Positions 10,387 through 21,833 of a stretch of DNA of 64,000 nt are shown piece after piece. Origin of the DNA: Cryptomeria japonica (lineage: Eukaryota; Streptophyta; Pinopsida; Cupressales; Cupressaceae). The notes under the pieces are model-generated. The model did no database searches. It saw only the letters and a list, made by a program, of their open reading frames with translations, and was not told the DNA's origin. The position numbers and the translations under genes were made by a program. Each line of letters opens with the position of its first letter. Position 1 is the first letter of the stretch. The stretch is from positions 211,084,997 to 211,148,996 of the forward strand of contig NC_081406.1 of the NCBI RefSeq assembly GCF_030272615.1, written 5' to 3'.

Positions 10387-13300
10387 TGTTAGTGAACAAA
10401 TTTTTGCCTTTCTTCTAATTAAATTGTTTCAAACTCTGTCGCCTTCTTTGAAAGACAAAAGTTCAACTAAACTGGTGGGTAAGTGTGACATACACCGCTT
10501 CCCTCTGAATTTTCGATAGGTACAACTCCCTCCATTAGTTATTCAGGGAATAATCTAATTAAATTAAACTGGTATGCTTTTAACCTGAAAGCACATAAGG
10601 CTGCCTACTTCATTCTTAGATGAGAGGCTACTAGTTTGCAAATATTTCAGGGAAACTATTCTTCAAAATGCTTCAACATGAAGATCAAAAGTGATCGAAA
10701 CAAAGTTCAAAAATACCGATTCAATGCTTCATAAAAAAAGGTAAGAGAAATAAAATCTCTTTTCAAACATTTATCTTTTAAAAACACATAGATAGGAGCC
10801 CCAGATTAATAACAACATCTACCATCAGAAAGGTAATCACAATCATTTAATTGGATTAATATTTGCAAAGAAATACCACTCCACGGATTCAAAACTCAAA
10901 TATTTTTCCTCTCCAAAATGCATATGATCTTTATATATATATATGTATTTCATGCAACAAAGACACAACAATACACGTATAAGTTCTTTCCAATTTCAGA
11001 TTTGAAAAACTGATGACTTCGTTTCCAACAAAAACAAAACTTCTAAAAACAAAATCTAAGTAACTTATTCTAACCCCTTCTCTATCTATCTTAATCTAAT
11101 TTATAGTAGCTTTAAAGAACAAAGGAGGTCTCCCTCAAAACCTGACCTCCTCCGAAACAGTTATAAAAACCAACAAAGTATTTTAGGGACAAATGTCCCG
11201 AAGTCATTTGCAAGATTATGAAAAACACATAAAATAAAAACAGAGCATTATCATCATGCTACGCTTCTTATCCATCATCATCCTCTCCTCCACATTTTTG
11301 GGCATTGTGGGCGGTTGCAAGCTATTGAATTATAGATTGGCTTGGATTTTTCATGGCGTTGATCTTTGCTTTTGCGACTTCTTTGTCCCACCTATGCTTC
11401 ACTATTTTCTCGACATGCTTAGGTAACTGATCGTTACCGATAAATGTCATGGATTCAATTCGGGCAACTTGTGTTATATCTTCGGGAGTGAAATTGCCTT
11501 TGGCTTTAACTTTCTCCATGTTCATCCTAAAAGCCTTTATTGCGTCCTGCATGTTCAGCCCACAAAGTCCCAGTTGCTAATCGTAGTTCAGATTAACCAC
11601 TTTATTATCATTAACCAAGCTACATTGAAGATCCTGAAGCTCATAAACAGAAGCCCTAGCATTAGAAATCACATACTTGAATGTGAGTACCTGCCACATT
11701 ATAGTCTTCTTCAATACGAAGAGTTGGCACTCATCAGTTACCAACTTGATTGAGTTTTCTGCTAAAAATTTGGTGGCTCCGTACTCTTCTATCTTGGTGA
11801 GCATGGGCAAGACATTTTCCCATTTATGCTCTTCTTTTTCCCATGGCACAATCTGATTCTAAATCTCTGCAATGAGGCTTTGCATTTTGTCGCATAACTT
11901 CCTGGAGCTTGTGATATATTTTTCACCATCTTTAATCACTCCTTCAATCCATTTCTCCACAGCCCCCGTGATGCTTTTGGCCCGCTGAACTTGACCCATC
12001 AACTTCTTGTTTTCTAGCGTAGTAGAGTCAAAACTTTCTGAAGCATGTGATATGGGAAGTTCTCTAAAACAACCTATACTATCAATGAATTGAGCAAGAA
12101 TTTTGATATGCCGCTTCAGCTCTCTTTTCTCCTGCCCATCTTTTTCTGACCTGGTGAGCATCTTCTTAGCCGATACTTGGAAAAGGTGATTATCTGAATC
12201 CCTACTCATGTTCTCGAGCTCCACTTTGGTAATCTCAAAGTCCTCTGCATTTACCTCCTTATTCTCATCTTTGGGTTTGTAAGAAGCAATTTTGGCAACC
12301 CACTTCCTAGTCTCTTCATCAGCATCCAATCTGGTAGTTGTTTTGAACTTCTTTTGTTTGGGACCCTTCTCTGTGTATTTAACCACCATGTCCTGAATCA
12401 GGATGGTCACTGGAATGAAACTCCGTTTCTTGCTTACGGAAGTGGTTAGCCATCTAGGAGTTGCACTTGAACTAGTTGCTCCTCCGATCACCTTAGGTGG
12501 CAATGTCATGGTTACAGTGACCGCATGAGAATCCTTGGTGTTGACAATGTCACTGTCAAGGTCCTCTTCTTTGAAAATCTGAGCATCAAGGATTTTGTCT
12601 TTTATCTCTGTGTCTTTGACCTGGTCCATTTTCTTTTGCACGACACTCTGTGACCTTGTATATCGAGGAGCAGAAAAGTCCAGAGTCGGATTGGGCTTGT
12701 GCTTGGTGTGAGATGGCTTCTTATCTTTACCTGCATGAACAGGTATAGAAGTGGGGTTAGAAAAATGTTTTAGGGAACACAGAGCAACCTCACTATCTCT
12801 TGCAGGACCAATATTGATGCAGTTTTTCATTGCTCTTCTCTTGTTAACCCATTCTGCGGTTCTTTCCAAGACCCTCTTTTTTAAAGTTGTATGTCATCCT
12901 CTTCTTCCACATCCCATTTAATGTAGGACATTTCAGGTTCAGCTTGGTCTTGATATCCAGGTTCAAAGAGCTCTAGATAATCCTCTTGGATTCCCCTTAT
13001 ATCAAGTTTCACCTATAGTGAAACTACCTGTTCCAAAACCATTCTCATGTTTTCTCTTTTGAACACTTCAAGCTCATTATTGCAATCTTCCTTGAAGTCC
13101 TCCAGGGGTGGGATTGGAAGGTGCAGAATCAAACCAAGACTCCGTGAGAAACCTTTATTGTCAAAACCCTTTCTTTCATGATACAGTGGAAAATTGAAGT
13201 TATTCAAGTCGGCTCTAATGCTTAAAGCATCTGACATTGAACTGCAAGATAAAATACCCAATTGAATAGGAAAATGATCCTCCTATTTATCTCTGGGTTG

Positions 13301-15304
13301 AGCCTTCTTAATTACGGTAGCCAACTGCCTACAGATTTCAGTAAGAGCAAAACAATCCGAACAAAAGCGAGGAAGTTTGAAAGGCTCTTCCTCAAAACCG
13401 CCTAGTCTTATGTAACAAAAACAAGGAAACTGAACAAAGAAACTACCATATCTCTTCACTAATGCCTGTGCATCTTCAGACATCCTTTTGGTTTTCATGT
13501 TCTTTAACTCATAACACAAATCTCCCAGGAAAGCATTATGTACTCTCCTAAAATCTTGCAATGCATTATTTTTATGTAACATGGGGTAAAAGTCATACAC
13601 AAAAACCTCTCCCTCAGCAAGCTGCCTAGGTATTCCCACTATCTCTTTAACACATGCCAAGCGATATATCAAATACGAGGACATAAAGAAATTTTGCTTG
13701 AACTTCTTCGCCATGCTCTGCTGTTCCTTCATGGAGTCATCAATAAGCTCTGCCCAGTCAAGATATTGCTTTCCTTCCAGCACCAGTTGTACATAATAGT
13801 AAATCTAATCATCGAAGTTGTAGGCCTCAGCTGAACCTCTAACTCGGTGTAGCAGTAACATGATATCATGGATGTTGGGAATCATGTGATTCTTGTTGGG
13901 ATACTTAGGTAATCTGGAGCCACCCCTCTGAGGAACCTTCAACCGATACTTTGTAATATTATTCCAGTGTCCAGTTTTATCTGCATTGAACTTGGTGATT
14001 GATTGGCCGGGAGAAAAATTTGAGAACTGATAATCAGGCAATTTGAAAACAGAGGAAATAACTTCTCTGTTAATTGCGAGGAGGGTTTCACCATTATCTC
14101 TTTTGATAGTTTCAGAGATAGGATCATATCTCGCAATACACTCCCTAACTAGTTCTGGGAAAGGGACAACAGGAGGAAAAGCTGCTGCTTCTATGAGACC
14201 ACTACTTAGAATTTCTAAACCAAATGAACCGTCAATTCCTTTAAACACCTTTTCCTTTAAAACTTCCAAATTTTCTCCCTTCAAGTCTGTATCACTGACT
14301 ATGGGCTCTGTGCATGCAAGACTAAAAATATTCCCAAAGCGTGGACTTCATAATTCATAAACAACAAACCTTATTTTCTCCAGCAAATTTTATTACGAGA
14401 GAGAAAAGCAGGTAAAAATCATTGGAGAAGAAAGGAAACAAACTCACCTTCATAGTTGAGACCAATCGAACAACTACCAGCAAACAAACCTACTATCAAA
14501 AACTCCGCAGCAATGAAGAACAAGTTTCAGAATTTAATCACTTCATACCTTATAGCAAAAAGAAGTGATACGAACTTATTTAGTGCATTAATTCCGATCG
14601 TCAACTCAAATGTGCTGAGCATTGGGATTGGACATCACACACGTGCATTGAATGCATGGTGGCATTTTTGGAGTAACTGCCAATTACCAAAAATGATTAC
14701 TTGCCTTGAAAACTCAACCAGTTGACGTCACCCGAAATATGGTTCAATCTTCATCGTACTTAGCAATAAATGCACCATCCTTTAGTCCATGGAACCCACC
14801 TGATTTGAACACGCATAAACAATTTGAATTGATTTCACGAGAGTTCAGGTAGTTCAAGGTGTACACTGCACCAAGAAAATTCTCTTTGAAAGGATTAACT
14901 TTGTTAAGTGTCGTTGATCTTTTGAACTTCATTGAACATGTTTAAGACCACTGAACTGTTTGAACAAGGTTTAAAGGGTTCACAGCCTGGAGAAAGAGGA
15001 TATAACACATCATATGCGACCATAAAAAAGAACTGCTGCAAAACACTTGAGTGAACGTTAGCATGAAAATCTTTTAGACACCTTAGAACCTGCGGAACCT
15101 AAATGAACATTATGAACTTCCTTCAAAATGGTTCAATGAGTTCATGAGGTTCAAGCAGACCATTAAAACTTGGCGTTACGGATCAAGAGACAATTTACAA
15201 ACGGATTAAGGATTGAACCAAGGAATTTCTAGAAAGATAAGGACTCAAATAAAATTTTGTAGGGTGACTTACTCTTGTTATAAAGGACGAATGACAAGAT
15301 AACA
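10387..15304 (-). mobile_element. 4.9 kb insertion in a clathrin intron, class uncertain
   Basis: The boundaries come from an internal empty site: the duplicate clathrin intron near 16880 reads CTTACTTTTGCAATTTGG without a break. Here CTTT(T/C) flanks the insertion: CTTTT at 10382-10386 and CTTTC at 15305-15309. The element begins TGTTAGTG and ends GATAACA, so it has TG...CA ends and a 5-bp duplication with one mismatch, as in LTR elements. However, I see no similarity between its two ends, so an LTR pair is not shown. Its coding sequence is a long minus-strand ORF. The right part (14770-15230) is rich in TGAAC/GTTCA motifs. Confidence 0.65.
11322..14342 (-). pseudogene. ~990-codon plant mobile-element ORF, broken (unknown function)
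   Basis: One frame runs from about 14342 to 13013, with stops at 13805-13807 (TAG), 13283-13285 and 13013-13015. After a frameshift between 13013 and 12869 another frame runs from 12869 to 11322, with stops near 11859 and 11577. No in-frame ATG is seen at the top; an ATG at 14351 lies in another frame. The N-terminal domain has VRECIARYDPISETIK and NREVISSVFKLPDYQF. The middle has FMSSYLIYRLACVKEIVGIP and VYDFYPMLHKNNALQDFRR. The C-terminal half is basic and charged (MTRSEKD-type coils, KKRSFIPVTILIQDMVVKY). I see no protease, RT, integrase or transposase motif. The domain order (helical 'xxVFKLP' head, long charged tail) matches the ORF at 21834-24983 in general design. Confidence 0.6.
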
Positions 15305-15326
15305 CTTTCGCAATTTGGAATTGCAG

Positions 15327-15672
15327 GGCAAGAAAGAATGCTTTGCTTCATGCTTGTTCATATGCTATGACTTGATCAAACCAGATGTGGCTTTGTAACT
15401 TGCCTAGATGAATAATATGATTGACTTTGTGTTTCCATACCTACTTTAGGTTCTTGATATATTCTGATGATTCTATGAATATTTTAAGTTTCTCTTTAAT
15501 AAACATTTTAAATCTTCTGCACAATGAAATAGCTAATATTCAAAAAAATTCTTTTTCAAAGTTCATTCGAGAATACATGACAAAAGTTGATGAGATTGTT
15601 AAGGACAAGTTAGAGGCTGTCCAAGAAGAGAAATCCAAGGAGAAAGAAGAGAAAGATCTTGTTGCTCAACAT
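15327..15672 (+). pseudogene. CHC: Clathrin exons B and C, first copy
   Basis: Exon B (15327-15449) follows an intact TTGCAG acceptor and encodes [20 protein letters not shown], then carries TAA and TAG where the second copy has GAA and TGG, and ends with TAG in place of CAG. The intron runs to an AAAG acceptor at 15561. Exon C (15562 to about 15672) encodes [19 protein letters not shown] and [11 protein letters not shown]. The donor after exon C has decayed. Confidence 0.88.
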
Positions 15673-16785
15673 TTATGCATTTTGCTTAATTGAGTCTCAA
15701 GGAGCACTTGTTCTACTCTACTGACGATTTTTAAAAATTCAAATAAATATGTGCCTGTTTTGCTTACAAAATATAGCATTTTAAGAGCATAATTAAAGAA
15801 ATTATAGAAAATAACATTTTTAAGAGCATAATTAAGGAAATTATAGAAAAATAGCATTTTTCAGGAAATTATAGAGAAATTATGTGCTAATATATTGCAC
15901 TGTCTAAAAGAGATAATCTTTATAAGGATGCAATGGAAACTAGTTCTCAATCAAGTGATCGTGAACTTGCAGAGGAATTGTTGGTGTATTTTGTGGAACA
16001 AGTTAGAGGTTGTCCAAGAAGAAAAATCCAAGGAGAAAGAAGAGAAAGATCTTGTTGCTCAATAGGTATGCATTTTGCTTAATTGAGCCTCAAGGAGCAG
16101 TTGTTTTACTCTACTGACGGTTTTTAAAAATTCAAATAAATATGTGCCTATTTTGTTTACAAAATATAGCATTTTAAGAGCATAATTAAGGAAATTATAG
16201 AAAATAGCATTTTTAAGAGCATAATTAAGGAAATTATAGAAAAATAACATTTTTTAGGAAATTATAGAAAAATTATGTGCTAACATATTGCACTGTCTAA
16301 AAAGGATAATCTTTACAAGGATGCAATGGAAACTAGTTCTCAATTGGGTGATCGTGAACTTGCAGAGGAATTGTTGGTGTATTTTGTGGATCAAGTTAGA
16401 GGCTTTCCAAGAAGAGAAATCCAAGGAGAAAGAAGAGAAAGATCTTGTTGCTCAACAGGTATGCATTTTGCTTAATTGAGCCTCAAGGAGCTGTTCTACT
16501 CTACTGACGGTTTTTAAAAATTCAAATAAATATGTGCCTTTTTTGTTTACAAAATATGTATGCTCAAATTCTTCCCCTTGTTTTGCCAACACCTCCAATA
16601 GCATTTTAAGAGCATAATTAAGGAAATTATAGAAAATAGCATTTTTCAGGAAATTATAAAAAAAATATGTGCTAACATATTGCACTGTCTAAAAAGGATA
16701 ATCTTTACAATGATGCAATGGAAACTAGTTCTCAATCAGGTGATCGTGAACTTGCTAAGGAATTGCTAGTGTATTTTGTGGAACA
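15600..16785 (+). repeat. Tandem array of shuffled clathrin exon pieces (~390-bp unit)
   Basis: The phrase AAATCCAAGGAGAAAGAAG recurs at about 15640, 16026 and 16420. Each unit consists of part of exon C, its downstream intron, an AT-rich stretch (TAGCATTTTAAGAGCATAAT), and the exon encoding [17 protein letters not shown] plus [12 protein letters not shown]. In units two and three the latter exon joins directly to the middle of exon C at ACAAGTTAGAGG, a sequence resembling both parents at ACAAGT. That suggests microhomology-driven deletion followed by tandem amplification. At 16547-16600 a truncated last-exon start (ATGTATGCTCAA) is spliced into the intron. Confidence 0.85.
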
Positions 16786-17285
16786 AGTATACAATTGGTA
16801 AAATGTATAGTTGGTTGTTCTCTCTCACAGGGTAAAGTATATTTTGAATTTTCATTTTTGATTGGGGCATTAAAATGGGGCTTACTTTTGCAATTTGGAA
16901 CTGCAGGGCAAGAAAGAATGCTTTGCTTCATGCTTGTTCATATGCTATGACTTGATCAGACAAGATGTGGCTTTGGAACTTGCCTGGAGGAATAATATGA
17001 TTGACTTTGTGTTTCCATACCTACTTCAGGTTCTTGATATACTCAGATGATTATGTGAATATTTTAAGTTTCTCTTTAATAAACATTTTAAATCTTTCAC
17101 AGAAATAAATATGTGCCTATTTTGTTTACAAAATATGTATGCTCATCTTCTTCCCCTTTGCTTTGCTAGCACTTCCAATGCCTGGCATGGGAGTGGGCAT
17201 GGGAGGTTGCTTTCAACCAGGTATGAGTGGAATGGGAATGCCTCCCATGCCAGCTTATGGTATGCCACCCATGGGTGGCTATTGA
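16670..17285 (+). pseudogene. CHC: Clathrin terminal exons, second copy to the stop codon
   Basis: The exon [16 protein letters not shown] ends near 16787. The intron to 16906 is uninterrupted and provides the empty site for the 10387-15304 insertion. Exon B at 16907-17039 is fully open ([21 protein letters not shown]). Exon C is missing: the next intron jumps at about 17100 to sequence before the last exon. The last exon (17132-17285) starts ATGTATGCTCAT, shifts frame at CCCCTTTGC near 17152, and in the corrected reading ends with the glycine/methionine/proline tail and TGA. Confidence 0.88.
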
Positions 17286-17362
17286 TGGGATTGAAGAACT
17301 TAACGTGGGACACAATTCTTCAATCAGACATGGTTTTTTGAGGTTGGTCTTCGAGTGGAAAG

Positions 17363-17612
17363 ATTAGATTGTCAAATTATTTTTATTGTCGTTTGGTTGG
17401 TTGATACAAAATAATGAATCTTTAGTATTACCGCATTGGTCAATCAGTTCAAATCTTTCCATCCACCAAGCATCCAACGTTCGAACCATCGCATGATTAG
17501 ATTGTCAAAAAAAAATTATTGTTGTGTGGTTGGCTAATATAGAATAATGAAACTTTAGTATTATCATATTGGTCAATAAGTGAAAAACTTTCCATCCACC
17601 AAGCATCCAACG
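17363..17612. repeat. ~131-bp tandem duplication after the clathrin stop
   Basis: Two copies (17363-17480 and 17494-17612) share AGATTAGATTGTCAAA, TTTAGTATTA and CCATCCACCAAGCATCCAACG. The sequence is probably clathrin 3' flanking DNA or the start of the transposon subterminal region. Confidence 0.7.
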
Positions 17613-17639
17613 AGGATGTTGTATGTCCGACAACATCCT

Positions 17640-17935
17640 CGTCGGTTAAGCAGCGCGGGGGGTCGGAATTCCTACGTCCACCCAATTTATTATAACGACT
17701 TTTTGAGTTTTACCGATGGCTAAGCAGTGAGGGCGTGTTGAAATTCTGATGCCCACCCAATTTATTCTGATGACTATTGAGTTTTACCGACGACTAAGCA
17801 GTGAGGGGGCGTCGGAATTCTGATACCCACTTAATTTATTCTAATGACTATCGAGTTTTGTTGATGGCTAAGCAGTGAGGGGGCATCAGAATTCCAATGC
17901 CCACCCAATTTATTCTAACGCTTGAACCATCGCAT
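17640..17935. repeat. ~74-bp subterminal tandem repeats of a CACTA element
   Basis: Four units, marked by TAAGCAG at 17647, 17721, 17795 and 17869, share GAGTTTTACCGATGGC, GTCGGAATTC and CCCACCCAATTTATTCT. Further degenerate GTCGGAATTCCGAT-type motifs continue to about 18350. Arrays like this are characteristic of CACTA subterminal regions, where the transposase binds, and they lead to the terminus at 18401. Confidence 0.7.
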
Positions 17936-18371
17936 GTACACCATCCTTGTCAATGTGGATGCTCTTGTTGCTGTTGGAATTCCAATGGCTAAATAGTGAC
18001 GGGGCTGTCTAAATTCAGATGCTTGAACCGTCGCACATACAACATCCTCGTTGGTGTGGATGCCTTGGTTGTCATTGGAATTCCGATGACTTATCAAATT
18101 TTACCGATGGCTAGGCAGTGATGGGGCCGTTAGAATTCCAATTTATTCTGATGCCTGAACTGTCAGAACATTACTTGGAAGTCATTGGAATTGCGACGAC
18201 TTATCAAGTTTTACCAATGGCTAAGCGTAGTCATGGTTTTCTTTGGAAGAGACTTCGATGTTGTCGGAAGTCCGATGGTCTTGAGCACCGTTAGAATGTC
18301 CGACGACAAGTTTTTGACAGTGTTTCTCATCAGCAGTCATATGAATTATAGTCGGAATCTCGATGAACTAT

Positions 18372-18401
18372 CGTCGAAATTTAGGCCCAAATGTACTAGT
18401 G
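18372..18401 (-). repeat. CACTA terminal inverted repeat (one end only)
   Basis: On the minus strand the end reads CACTAGTACATTTGGGCC followed by TAAATTTCGACG. This is nearly identical to the right end of the complete CACTA element at 50338-50367, so both belong to one family. The adjoining three bases are TTA. I could not find a matching left end; it may lie beyond the ATCGG array or be lost. Confidence 0.78.
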
Positions 18402-19100
18402 TTACCACTTGCCAACTTCTTTATATTTTTTTTGATATCTACAACTTAAAAGAGCTTTTCCGAAGTGTCAATTATGGAAGGATTACTAAAAAGACATCCT
18501 CCCCATGCCCTTTGCTCCTCAAAATATCTCAACTAAACTAATACTATAGTTTAGTTCTGGTGGCATATAATTCACCCCTTTTTTTTAGTTCCTAGCTTCC
18601 TAGTTTAGATTCATATAGTAGAGGTTTTCGTTCTCTTCAAGAAAGTGAACCTTTTTGACCTAGGGATTATAAGAACCTAAGAGCCTTTCATTTAGAAAAG
18701 TACATTTTATATGCCCTAGATCTTATAGTTATAAGCACACAAATTTAAATGGGCATTGATTTATAGGTCTAATGATATTGTGGCCCAACTCATGACCCCA
18801 CATAGTGTGTGTTGGTAGGATATATGGCTGTGAGGCACCACAAATGTCAATTGGGTCATTTCGAGACCCATATATCCATTATATAACCCTTAAATAGCCT
18901 TAAAACACCTCTAATATAGCAAAATAAGCTATAAAAGGGTAAAATGTTATAAAATAAAAGGTAAATTTGTGTGAACAATATAATTAAGAGTTATTATGAA
19001 ATGGTGTAATTGAAAGGCATAAGGAGGTTGTATAAAGAGGGAAAAGTGGGAGATAAGAGTGTGGAATAGAGCAGAATCGTGTGTCGAATAATATTGAGTC

Positions 19101-19157
<57 letters not shown>

Positions 19158-19168
19158 CATATATATAC

Positions 19169-19203
<35 letters not shown>

Positions 19204-19536
19204 GCATGATGAATGAATTATGACATATGTAAAACACTAAAGTATATGAATATATGATGTTATTGATGCGTATATATAAAGGTTGTAATTTATTATAATT
19301 TGGTCAATGTTTATTGCATATATTTAGTTCTCCCTTTTTATTGCATCACACCATTGTTTATTACATGTAATAGAAAATTAAACCTTGGACTTTGGTCAAG
19401 GTTTTTCTATCAATAGTGTGAATATAAAAAATCTTGAAAAAAGAGCATTGAAATACAGTAAAATGGAGTCTTAGGTATTTGAGAGGTACTACTAGTTAAG
19501 TACTATATTTTGGAGGTTCCAACTCTACTCTATAGG
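18402..19536. other. No gene recognised
   Basis: AT-rich non-coding DNA. The short open frame at 18185-18541 spans the transposon end and has no recognisable domain. A long AT dinucleotide tract lies at 19097-19203. Confidence 0.6.
19097..19203. repeat. (AT)n / (TATACA)n microsatellite
   Basis: Over 100 bases of alternating AT with regularly spaced TAC or TGT interruptions. The minus-strand open frames rich in Tyr-Ile across it are artefacts of the repeat. Confidence 0.95.
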
Positions 19537-19846
19537 CATATGTTGATTCAAATTTAGTAGGTGATATTGATAGTAGGAGGATCACCACTTGACATGTGTT
19601 TTATATAGGTGGAATAACAATTAGTTACATTTCACAATTGCAAAAGGTTGTTTCACTTTCCACAATAGAAGTGTAATATGATGCTTCTATAAAGGCTAGT
19701 AAATAGATGATTTGGTTACAATGGTTTATGAAGGAATTGGGAAAGTAGCAAGAGAATAACTGATTGTACAATAATTGTTAGAGTGCAATTCATCTTGAAA
19801 AGAACTCAACCCTTCATTCTAACACTAAAAATCTACAACTTAGGTA
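19537..19846 (+). pseudogene. Relic of Copia RNase H, different lineage
   Basis: The plus strand reads AYVDSNLVGDIDSRR, ISYISQLQKVVSLSTIEV and ASKxMIWLQWFMKELGK, then a SAIHLEKNSTLHSNTK segment. These are the diagnostic RNase H blocks of Copia pol (compare DADWAG...K and STTEAEY). At least three in-frame stops occur. The wording is nearer to Tork/Tnt1-type elements than to the SIRE-like elements elsewhere in the window. It is cut at 19849 by sequence beginning TGTTGGTGCCC. Confidence 0.8.
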
Positions 19847-19848
19847 CC

Positions 19849-20685
19849 TGTTGGTGCCCAAAACCATAGATTGGAAAACCAAAAGACTTGCCAAATCCTC
19901 AAGTAGTCCAATCAGCATTGGCCAACGAATAGGGATGGTCGAAGACCAAATCCCTCTGCACTTTAGGCTCCACTGAACCAAGGTGGGTGTGCCTCTTCCT
20001 CTCAAGCACAAAAGAGGTTATTTATAGTGGATTTAAACCTTTTAGCAAATTTACACAACTGGCAAATTATTTTTCAACAACTATGCTTTATTATGTGCTT
20101 TAACTGAATGCTTTGAAAAGAAATGATTGTGAATGTATATTGAAAATGAGATTGCTTTTAGGATCTAAATAAAATCTACATAGATCAGTTCATATAGGAT
20201 TTGGGAAGAACGTTTCTCTATCAAGGACCTTGAATGCATACAGATCAAAACCTTAAAAGATCAATAACAAACCAGTGCCTCTATCCGGGGATATATGTGA
20301 CACTCTGTGGACAAAATATCTTATCAACTCAAGAGATAATTTCTCATCAACCATGAAGGTTCAATATGCGTTACACAAACAATAAGAACTCAATCTTTCA
20401 CTTAATGCAACAACATGTGATTCATATCATAGCAAATCTATAAACAGATTTATCAAGAGGACAAAGATAACTTGTCAACACAAAAGTGTACACAATATTT
20501 GGAAAAAGAAATAGTGAACCTTGTATATTAATCTTTAGGAAATGATTGCATACATAAGTTGCACTTGTAAATACTTCATTACAGATTGCTTGCACAAAAT
20601 GATACTTCTTCTTCCTATAGATTTCTCTGAAACAAAATGATATTCAATCCCTACCGCATTGTGTTGTTCTTCTGACTCCCTCCCT
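19849..20685. other. No gene recognised; possible LTR fragment
   Basis: The segment begins TGTTGGTGCC directly after the RNase H relic, which would suit an LTR, but no partner copy or end was found. It is the left flank of the complete LTR element at 20691 and probably continues after 27311. Confidence 0.4.
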
Positions 20686-20690
20686 CCTTT
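20686..20690. other. Target site duplication CCTTT (left)
   Basis: CCTTT here is repeated at 27307-27311, immediately outside the two LTRs. Confidence 0.9.
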
Positions 20691-21479
20691 TGTTAGGAAT
20701 CTCATAGATACTGAGAGGGGGGGTGAATAAGTATCTGACCGATATATATAATTTCTTAACTTAAAACATACAGAACATAATATAACAGTGTACCGGTATG
20801 CAAGAAATAATGCAATAAACAAAATCAAGAATATCCACATGAAAAGAACACCATAAGATTTTAATGAGGAAACCTGGTGTGGGAAAAATCTTGGTGGGAT
20901 TTGTGACCCACAATATTCACTCACTAGCCAATAAGAGAATATTACTTACAATAGGGGCCTGCACATGCAGGAAGGCCAATTGCCTAGAGCTCACTGCTCA
21001 ATGGGAAGTCTCACTGACTTACAATAAGGATTATACAAATCTAATATCTTGTACTGCTTTACAATAGCATCTTCAATGCTAGATTCAGTACCGGTTCCTA
21101 CTCTATTCTTTACATATACCCCTTAACCTATATTTCGCATAATAGGTCTGCCTAATATTTTCCTTATTACTTATATTTCTTATATCAAATGTCTACAATG
21201 ATCTCTTTAATATATAAGAGTCATTTTACATTTTGCCAGGTTGGCTTACACATTTTTACAATAATAAACAAAATATAATATAACAAAATCCTGTCGGCCT
21301 CTGTGCCGATATACTTCCTTTCTTCTGTGCCGGTGCTAGTGTCCTGAGTGTCGGTGTAGAGTGTGATCTGCTGATGCCGGTATAATGCTTTTGCCGGTGC
21401 CATAAGATTGCAAGGTTGCCATCAATGACAAAACCTTCAATCACATACAATGTCTCATTGGAGTGTGCATATGCCAACA
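20691..21479 (-). repeat. 3' LTR of the non-autonomous element
   Basis: Runs TGTTAGGAAT to CCAACA on the plus strand. Carries the hairpin AGATACT / AGTATCT around a G-run (20706-20736) and the palindrome CCTGCACATGCAGG near 20958. Highly similar to 26509-27306 by eye. Confidence 0.93.
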
Positions 21480-21491
21480 ATCTCCCCCTTT
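21480..21491 (-). promoter_or_regulatory. Polypurine tract
   Basis: The minus strand reads AAAGGGGGAGAT directly before the 3' LTR. This primes plus-strand DNA synthesis. The same tract precedes the 3' LTRs at 33492 and 43679. Confidence 0.9.
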
Positions 21492-21833
21492 GGCATTGAT
21501 GGCAACACTCATGAGAAATTTCAAAAATGATCCAAAAATGTGAAGTCCAAAAAAATGTTACCAAAAATGTGTGAGCTCCCCCTGAGCATATGATTCCTGT
21601 GATTTGAATTTTTTCATCCTATTACTCCCCCTTTGGCATCAATGACAAAGGTTGTCAAGATGTCAGTAGAGTTTGTAGTTTCAACCTTGTAACTGGGTGG
21701 TTACAATTTGAAAAAGATCTCCCAAAATCAAGTTTATACTATCCATAAACTTCTTGTTGTCCTTTATTGCTGTCTCTGTTCTCTTCACTGTACCGGTGAG
21801 ATATTGCAAATGCTCTGCCGGTGTTTTCATTCC

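Larger units (their letters stand above)
10230..17285 (+). pseudogene. CHC: Clathrin heavy chain, 3' end, rearranged pseudogene
   Basis: Clathrin heavy chain forms the legs of the vesicle coat triskelion; its C-terminus makes the trimerisation hub. The plus strand carries the final exons with intron borders: [100 protein letters not shown] and the Met/Gly/Pro tail ([17 protein letters not shown] then TGA at 17283-17285). This matches the plant protein's C-terminus in order and length. Introns show it is not a processed copy. It is dead: stop codons in several exons, an extra T near 17152 that shifts the last exon, exon duplications, and a 4.9 kb insertion in one intron. No upstream exons are present. 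Its closeness to CACTA subterminal repeats suggests transposon capture (inference). Confidence 0.9.

Noticed and set aside
17111-17341. 76-codon frame containing HGSGHGRLL
   Set aside because: It is the last clathrin exon read after a one-base shift; the correct frame gives the known Gly/Met/Pro tail.
18947-19237. Tyr/Ile-rich minus-strand open frames
   Set aside because: They are translations of an (AT)n microsatellite.
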